Origin: an uncultured Bacteroidales bacterium
Lineage (GTDB): Bacteria > Bacteroidota > Bacteroidia > Bacteroidales > Marinilabiliaceae
Assembly (NCBI GenBank): GCA_934725785.1
Contig: CAKVCS010000056.1
Location: 1 to 6,662 of the forward strand
DNA length: 6,662 nt
Reading direction: 5' to 3'
This document shows, one piece after another, positions 1-4,183 of this stretch (positions are counted from its first letter, which is position 1; every line of letters starts with the position of its first letter). The notes beneath the pieces were generated by a model that searched no databases, was not told the origin of the DNA, and was given only the letters and a program-made list of their open reading frames with translations. The position numbers and the translations under genes are program-made.

Positions 1-1066
1 GATTGACTGCGAGATGAGCTTCATTGAGCAGGAGGACATCCTCAACGTCTTCGAGGGGCTTATGAAAACGCTCTTCCGCGAGGTCAAGGGGATTGACTTC
101 AAAGAGCCGTTCATGCGCATGACTTGGCAGGATGCCATGAAGTTCTACGGATCTGACAAGCCCGACCTCCGCTTCGGCATGAGGTTCGTCGAGATTAAAG
201 ACATCATGCAGGGACACGGTTTCTCTGTGTTCGACGGGGCCGAGTACATCGGCGCCATCTGCGCAAAGGGCGCGGCCCACTACACGCGCAAGCAGCTCGA
301 CGCGCTCACCGAATTCGTCAAGAGGCCGCAAATCGGGGCCAAGGGCCTCGTCTACGCCAGGGTTGAGGCCGACGGGTCCGTCAAGAGCTCGGTCGACAAG
401 TTCTACGACCAGGCTTCGCTCCAACTCCTCAAGGAGCGCATGGCGGCCGAGGCGGGAGACCTTATCCTCATCATATGCGGCCCCGACGCGATGAAGGCGC
501 GCAAGCAGCTCTGCGAGCTGAGACTTGAGATGGGCAACCAGCTCGGCCTTCGTGACAAGAATAACTACGCGTGCCTCTGGGTCATCGACTTCCCGATGTA
601 CGAGTGGAGCGAGGAGGAAAACCGGCTTATGGCCATGCACCACCCCTTCACTAGCCCCAAACCCGAGGACTACGGACTGCTCGACACCGACCCGGCGGCC
701 GTCCGCGCCAATGCCTACGACCTAGTCATAAACGGCGTTGAGGTCGGAGGTGGCTCCATCCGTATCCACGACGCCGTCCTGCAGGCCAAGATATTCAAAA
801 TCCTCGGCTTCACGCCCGAGAAGGCGCAACAGCAGTTCGGCTTCCTGATGAACGCGTTCAAGTTCGGCGCACCGCCTCACGGAGGCCTCGCCTTCGGTCT
901 TGACAGGCTTGTCTCGCTGTTCGCGGGGCTCGACTCTATCCGCGACTGCATAGCATTCCCCAAGAACAACGCCGGCCGCGACGTCATGCTCGATGCTCCT
1001 GCTCCACTTGATCAGAAGCAGCTCGACGAACTTGACCTCGCTGTGCTTGCAAACGATAAAAAATAG
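1..1066 (+). CDS. aspS: Aspartyl-tRNA synthetase, C-terminal part (5' end outside window)
   Basis: Class II aminoacyl-tRNA synthetase that charges tRNA-Asp with aspartate in the cytoplasm. The reading frame is open from the left edge (codons from base 2 read I-D-C-E before the first ATG at 14), so that ATG is internal and the gene is partial. IDCEMSF is the segment that follows class II motif 2 in bacterial AspRS. About 354 residues are visible, against roughly 590 in the bacterial family. Counting from the ATG at 14, the bacterial GAD insertion domain spans about residues 65-160, MHHPFTSP lies at 208-215, and motif 3 (GGLAFGLDRL, ATP-binding arginine) lies at 290-299. The tail IAFPKNNAGRDVMLDAP at 313-329 resembles the Bacteroidota form; many other bacteria have a different sequence after IAFPK. 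The N-terminal anticodon-binding domain and motifs 1 and 2 lie outside, so discriminating versus non-discriminating type cannot be judged. No frameshift is seen. Family assignment is essentially certain. Confidence 0.97.
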   Translation, partial: IDCEMSFIEQEDILNVFEGLMKTLFREVKGIDFKEPFMRMTWQDAMKFYGSDKPDLRFGMRFVEIKDIMQGHGFSVFDGAEYIGAICAKGAAHYTRKQLDALTEFVKRPQIGAKGLVYARVEADGSVKSSVDKFYDQASLQLLKERMAAEAGDLILIICGPDAMKARKQLCELRLEMGNQLGLRDKNNYACLWVIDFPMYEWSEEENRLMAMHHPFTSPKPEDYGLLDTDPAAVRANAYDLVINGVEVGGGSIRIHDAVLQAKIFKILGFTPEKAQQQFGFLMNAFKFGAPPHGGLAFGLDRLVSLFAGLDSIRDCIAFPKNNAGRDVMLDAPAPLDQKQLDELDLAVLANDKK

Positions 1067-1070
1067 CGCG

Positions 1071-1110
1071 AGCAGGGCGTGCGGCTTTGGCCGTACGCCC
1101 TGTTGGCTTT
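1071..1110 (+). terminator. GC-rich hairpin after aspS, probable terminator or attenuator
   Basis: Seen directly: bases 1073-1085 pair with 1090-1102 as a 13-bp stem (one G-T pair) closed by the 4-base loop TTTG. It begins 7 bases after the aspS stop. The bases after the stem (1103-1110, TTGGCTTT) are only moderately T-rich, so it is not a textbook intrinsic terminator. It may end aspS transcription fully or partly, leaving some read-through into floA on the same strand. The stem is far longer and more stable than chance would suggest for an 80-bp gap. Confidence 0.6.
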
Positions 1111-1134
1111 CCGCCAGTCTATTCTTTAATTTTA
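1103..1134 (+). promoter_or_regulatory. Possible Bacteroidales-type promoter for floA
   Basis: Bacteroidales primary-sigma promoters are known to carry a -33 TTTG and a -7 TAnnTTTG element about 19-22 bases apart. Here GTTG at 1102-1105 and TAATTTTA at 1127-1134 (one mismatch to TAnnTTTG at the last base) are separated by 21 bases. The implied transcript start is near 1140, leaving a leader of only about 5-10 bases before the floA ATG. The -33 box overlaps the base of the preceding hairpin. This is a motif match by eye in an AT-rich stretch, so confidence is low. Confidence 0.3.
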
Positions 1135-1146
1135 GGTATTCTTATT

Positions 1147-2127
1147 ATGGAACTCTACATCCCCATCGCCATCCTCGTAGGCATAGTCCTGCTTTTGGCA
1201 GTGTTCTTTTACTACGTGCCGCTGCTCCTATGGGTGTCCGCGCTTGTCTCCGGTGTGCACATCTCGCTCATTCAGCTCGTGCTTATGCGCATCCGCAAAG
1301 TCCCGCCCACGGTCATCGTCCAAGCCCTTATCGAGGCTCACAAGGCCGGTCTGCAAAACATTAGGCGAGATGAGCTCGAGGCTCACTACCTCGCTGGCGG
1401 ACACGTCCAAAAGGTAGTCCACGCACTCGTCTCGGCCAACAAGGCCAACATCAACCTGACGTTCCAGATGGCTACGGCCATTGACCTTGCTGGTCGCGAC
1501 GTCTTCGAGGCCGTCCAGATGTCGGTCAATCCTAAGGTCATAGACACCCCGCCAGTGACAGCCGTGGCCAAGAACGGCATCCAGCTCATTGCCAAGGCGC
1601 GCGTCACGGTGCGCGCCAACATACGTCAGCTCGTTGGCGGCGCTGGCGAGGAGACTGTGCTGGCTCGTGTGGGCGAGGGCATCGTCTCTTCCATAGGCTC
1701 GTCCGAGAGCCACGAGCGTGTGCTCGAGAATCCCGACAGCATCTCTAAGGTTGTACTCTCTAAAGGTCTGGATTCTGGTACCGCCTTCGAGATCCTCTCT
1801 ATCGACATCGCTGACATCGACGTCGGCAAGAACATCGGAGCCGCCCTCCAGATGGATCAGGCCAACGCTGATAAGAACATCGCCCAGGCAAAGGCCGAGG
1901 AGCGCAGGGCTATGGCCGTAGCTCTCGAGCAGGAGATGAAGGCCAAGGCTCAAGAGGCCAGGGCCCGAGTAATTGAGGCCGAGGCCGAGGTGCCTAAGGC
2001 CATGGCCGAGGCCTTCAGAAATGGAAACCTCGGAATCATGGACTACGTGCGGTATAAGAACATGGAGGCGGACACCGCCATGCGTCAATCAATAGCCGGC
2101 CCCCAGCAGCGCAAAGAGGCTAAGTAG
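1147..2127 (+). CDS. floA: Flotillin-like protein FloA (membrane microdomain scaffold)
   Basis: FloA proteins (UPF0365 family) are flotillin-like scaffolds of bacterial functional membrane microdomains, thought to influence membrane fluidity and the assembly of membrane complexes. The product is 326 aa, close to the family's usual ~330. A hydrophobic N-terminal segment (about residues 5-38) anchors it in the inner membrane. The conserved core includes EAHKAGL (63-69), HYLAGG (80-85), AIDLAGRDVFEAVQMSVNPK (111-130), VRANIRQLVGGAGEET (155-170), GEGIVSSIGS (176-185) and GLDSGTAFEILSIDIADIDV (207-226). An Ala/Glu/Lys-rich coiled-coil region with EA repeats follows (about 235-292), then a short basic tail. 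The start is the ATG at 1147. An in-frame TTG at 1087 would add 20 residues, but it lies inside the aspS hairpin and matches nothing in the family. No NfeD-like protease gene, a common partner of flotillins, is next to it. No strong Shine-Dalgarno is present; AGG at 1134-1136 is a weak one at best. It follows aspS on the same strand and converges with trxB. Confidence 0.96.
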   Translation: MELYIPIAILVGIVLLLAVFFYYVPLLLWVSALVSGVHISLIQLVLMRIRKVPPTVIVQALIEAHKAGLQNIRRDELEAHYLAGGHVQKVVHALVSANKANINLTFQMATAIDLAGRDVFEAVQMSVNPKVIDTPPVTAVAKNGIQLIAKARVTVRANIRQLVGGAGEETVLARVGEGIVSSIGSSESHERVLENPDSISKVVLSKGLDSGTAFEILSIDIADIDVGKNIGAALQMDQANADKNIAQAKAEERRAMAVALEQEMKAKAQEARARVIEAEAEVPKAMAEAFRNGNLGIMDYVRYKNMEADTAMRQSIAGPQQRKEAK

Positions 2128-2148
2128 AGCCGTAGCCGCGTATAACGC

Positions 2149-2189
2149 AAATAAGCCAATGGACTCGCATCCATTGGCTTATTTTTTTT
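2149..2189. terminator. Intrinsic terminator between convergent floA and trxB, probably bidirectional
   Basis: Seen directly: a perfect inverted repeat in which 2149-2163 pairs with 2170-2184 around the 6-base loop CTCGCA. The outer A/T pairs run into a continuous T tract (2182-2189) on the plus strand. This is a strong intrinsic terminator for floA, starting 22 bases after its stop. Read on the minus strand the same stem is followed by TTATTT, a shorter U tract, and it lies 16 bases past the trxB stop, so it likely serves trxB as well. No other terminator is visible in the 77-bp gap. Confidence 0.9.
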
Positions 2190-2204
2190 GTGTGGGGCGA
2201 TGAC

Positions 2205-3122
2205 CTATCGGGCGAGGAAACGCTCCGCGTCAAGAGCCGCGCGGCACCCGGAGGCGGCGGCGTTGACTGCCTGGCGGTATATAGGGTCGCACACATCTCC
2301 CGCGGCAAACACGCCTGGGATGTTCGTGGCCTGAGTCGGGCTCGCCACTTTTATGTACCCTTGGTCATCCGTCTCCACTTGCGGGAACGCCGACGTGTTC
2401 GGAGTGTGGCCTATTGCCAGGAAGAAGCCGGATATGTCAATTGTCTCAATCTCGCCCGTAGCCTTGTTGCGGAGGTTGGCGTGCTCCAGCTTGCCCTCGC
2501 CTGCGAGGGACACTGTCTCGCGTTCATAGAGTATGCTTATGTTCTCCCTCTCCTTAAGCCGCTCGCGCATCACCTGCGATGCCCTCAGCTCGTCGCGGCG
2601 CACAATCAGATACACTTTGTTTGCGAGGCCTGACAGGTATATGGCCTCCTCGGCGGCCGTGTCGCCACCGCCCACGACTGCCACGTCTTTGCCGCGGTAG
2701 AAGAACCCGTCGCACGTGGCGCAGGCCGACACTCCGGCACCGGCGTATTTCTGCTCGTCGGGCAGGCCAAGATAGCGCGCCGAGGCCCCGGTGGCTATTA
2801 TTATAGCCTCCGCCTCAATCTCCGACGAGTCGTCGAGCGTTATGCGGAATGGGCGGGCTGACAGGTCGGACTTCGTTACCTGGCCGAATCGCATGTCCGT
2901 CCCCAGCCGCTCAGCTTGGGTCCGCATGTCGGTCATGAGGTCGAATCCCATGCGCCCCTCAGGGAAGCCAGGGAAATTCTCCACCATCGTCGTCTGCGTC
3001 AGCTGCCCGCCCTGCAAGAGGCCGTCTATCAGTATCGGGTGAAGGTTTGCGCGGCTGGCGTATATCGCCGCCGTGTATCCGGCAGGGCCTGAGCCTACTA
3101 TGAGAAGTTTCGCGTGTTCCAT
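2205..3122 (-). CDS. trxB: Thioredoxin-disulfide reductase (NADPH, FAD)
   Basis: Cytoplasmic flavoenzyme that passes electrons from NADPH through FAD and a redox-active disulfide to thioredoxin, supporting ribonucleotide reductase, peroxiredoxins and protein disulfide reduction. The product is 305 aa, slightly shorter than the ~320 of E. coli TrxB and typical of the low-molecular-weight class. FAD-binding GSGPAG is at 10-15, with GGQL at 38-41 and ENFPGFPEG at 49-57 conserved in the flavin domain. The active-site CATC lies at 134-137. The NADPH domain has VVGGGDTAAEEA at 149-160, and RRDELRA at 175-181 supplies the arginines known to contact the NADPH 2'-phosphate. The C-terminal FAD motif AAGDVCDPIYRQAV is at 273-286. 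All catalytic features are intact. The start ATG (3122-3120) puts the FAD motif at the usual distance from the N-terminus. It follows a run of ten A with no Shine-Dalgarno. The gene is probably monocistronic: the upstream neighbour on the same strand ends 122 bp away, and floA converges from the other side. Confidence 0.97.
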   Translation of the reverse strand: MEHAKLLIVGSGPAGYTAAIYASRANLHPILIDGLLQGGQLTQTTMVENFPGFPEGRMGFDLMTDMRTQAERLGTDMRFGQVTKSDLSARPFRITLDDSSEIEAEAIIIATGASARYLGLPDEQKYAGAGVSACATCDGFFYRGKDVAVVGGGDTAAEEAIYLSGLANKVYLIVRRDELRASQVMRERLKERENISILYERETVSLAGEGKLEHANLRNKATGEIETIDISGFFLAIGHTPNTSAFPQVETDDQGYIKVASPTQATNIPGVFAAGDVCDPIYRQAVNAAASGCRAALDAERFLAR

Positions 3123-3136
3123 TTTTTTTTTTATTT
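3123..3136 (-). promoter_or_regulatory. Poly-A translation-initiation region of trxB
   Basis: On the minus strand the leader reads AAAT followed by ten A (3132-3123), running straight into ATG, which makes an 11-A run including the start codon's first base. There is no Shine-Dalgarno. Bacteroidota are known to rely largely on A-rich, unstructured leaders rather than Shine-Dalgarno pairing, and this fits that pattern strongly. Upstream on the same strand TTTG (3186-3183) and CTATAC (3167-3162) could be promoter elements, but the spacing and the -7 match are poor, so no promoter is called. Confidence 0.55.
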
Positions 3137-3244
3137 GCTTTGATTAGGTCGGCTTTCCCGGGTATAGTCGGAATCCGTTAGGCAAAAGTAGTAAAAGCCG
3201 CCGTGGCCGCGTGTGCCTCTTTTGTGGTATAATGGTGAGGAGGC
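3137..3244. other. Intergenic gap between trxB and the DUF4249 gene
   Basis: About 110 bp that should hold the trxB promoter and the end of the receptor/lipoprotein transcript. I see no strong hairpin followed by a T tract on the minus strand. The best pairing after the lipoprotein stop is GCCTC with GAGGC across a loop of about 20 bases, which is weak. The two-gene transcript may therefore end by another mechanism or read through into trxB. Confidence 0.5.
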
Positions 3245-4180
3245 CTATGGATTACCTATGAGGAATCTGCGTTCATCGTAAACCACGCATGCCACGATGC
3301 CGTTGCCTCCGTCGACGTTCGAGGTCACGGATGTCGTGCCGAAGACGGGCAGCAATATGTATTTCCGAGCCTGCTGGCATGAATAGAGGAAGTTGTAAAG
3401 GTCCTCGTGCAGGTGGTGTAGGCGCACGGCCAGGAAAATGCTGTCGGCCCCCACACCTGGCGGTGCTGACAGGTCGGCCCACGAGGCCGTCAGGCGCAGG
3501 GAGCTTTGATTGTCCGCGTTGCGCAGCAGGCGCTCGTCGTTGAAAAGGCCTATCGAGGCGGATTGCGAAATGTCATCAGAGAGGTCTCTGAACACGCTGC
3601 TCTCATATTCACACTGAAGTGTGGTGTCGGTCATTGCGCCGTCCTTGTAGCTTACGAGGTGCGCGGTTATCTGGTAGTAGTCCGCCGTCTCTTGCGGATC
3701 GGTCATTATGACGTTTATGCGGAGCGACATCTTGTCCGCCGATGTCGCCGTGTCTATTTTTTCAATGGGTATGACGGACATCACTCTGGCTGTGGCTCTC
3801 AGAGGGTTGGCGCTTCCGTCTATGTCCGCTGTTATTGTGATGGAGTCCGTCGCTGTCAGCCTCTGGGTGGGGAAGGTGGCGGATGTCTGCCCCTCTGTCA
3901 AGTGGAGCGTCCACACGGGTTCCCCGTTAACGCCGAGGTCTACGTACGCGTTGCCCACTGCGGCTTCTGTCAGTTCGCTGTCATATGGCACGCTTGCCGA
4001 CAGGTGCACTGTTATGGTGTCGCTTGGCCTGAACAGGCATGTCATCACGTTTATCGCCGAGCCGCCGGACGTGTCTATGTCGTCGGCATTGGTCTCGCAG
4101 GCTGTCTGCGTCAGCAGCGCGGCTACGCACGCGGCAAGATGGGATGCCATGCGCCATGTTTTTTCAATGGTGTCGCCCAT
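3245..4180 (-). CDS. DUF4249-family lipoprotein, partner of the adjacent TonB-dependent receptor
   Basis: Protein of 311 aa. The N-terminus has a short charged region with K7 and R10, a hydrophobic stretch (about 11-24) and then TQTAC, with Cys28 the likely lipidated residue; glutamine at -3 makes the lipobox atypical. Acidic residues follow (E29, D33, D34, D36). The body is beta-rich, with alternating hydrophobic residues such as ITVHLSASVP (56-65) and a VGNAYVDLGV segment (75-84). The C-terminal part has YNFLYS (262-267), a PVFG segment (278-281) and SNVDGGNGIV (287-296), which resemble the family's usual ending (Y-x-F near the end, then S-N-I/V-x-G-G-x-G-I). Family assignment is by recognition of this pattern and context, not by a search. 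DUF4249 proteins are Bacteroidota lipoproteins commonly encoded beside TonB-dependent receptors; their biochemical role is unknown. The start at 4180 is only 3 bp after the receptor stop, so the genes are likely translationally coupled. An ATG at 4150 is an alternative, but it would remove the positive charges of the signal peptide. Confidence 0.8.
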   Translation of the reverse strand: MGDTIEKTWRMASHLAACVAALLTQTACETNADDIDTSGGSAINVMTCLFRPSDTITVHLSASVPYDSELTEAAVGNAYVDLGVNGEPVWTLHLTEGQTSATFPTQRLTATDSITITADIDGSANPLRATARVMSVIPIEKIDTATSADKMSLRINVIMTDPQETADYYQITAHLVSYKDGAMTDTTLQCEYESSVFRDLSDDISQSASIGLFNDERLLRNADNQSSLRLTASWADLSAPPGVGADSIFLAVRLHHLHEDLYNFLYSCQQARKYILLPVFGTTSVTSNVDGGNGIVACVVYDERRFLIGNP

Positions 4181-4183
4181 GCG

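Noticed and set aside
14..16. ATG at 14 as a start of aspS
   Set aside because: The frame is open upstream and encodes the conserved I-D-C-E preceding M-S-F, so the codon is internal.
1087..1146. TTG start at 1087 extending FloA by 20 residues
   Set aside because: It lies in the aspS hairpin, and the added residues do not match FloA proteins. The ATG at 1147 gives the standard family N-terminus.
1228..2088. Long open frame of 286 codons on the minus strand, entirely opposite floA
   Set aside because: The floA frame matches a known family along its whole length. The antisense product is a low-complexity Gly/Leu/His-rich sequence arising from the Ala/Glu-rich codons of floA in GC-rich DNA.
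3221..3261. Plus-strand TATAAT (3228-3233), GAGGAGG (3237-3243) and ATG (3247) in correct order, resembling a promoter and ribosome binding site
   Set aside because: The reading frame stops after four codons and overlaps the end of the DUF4249 gene. Shine-Dalgarno signals are rarely used in this phylum, and no -35-like or gene content supports it.
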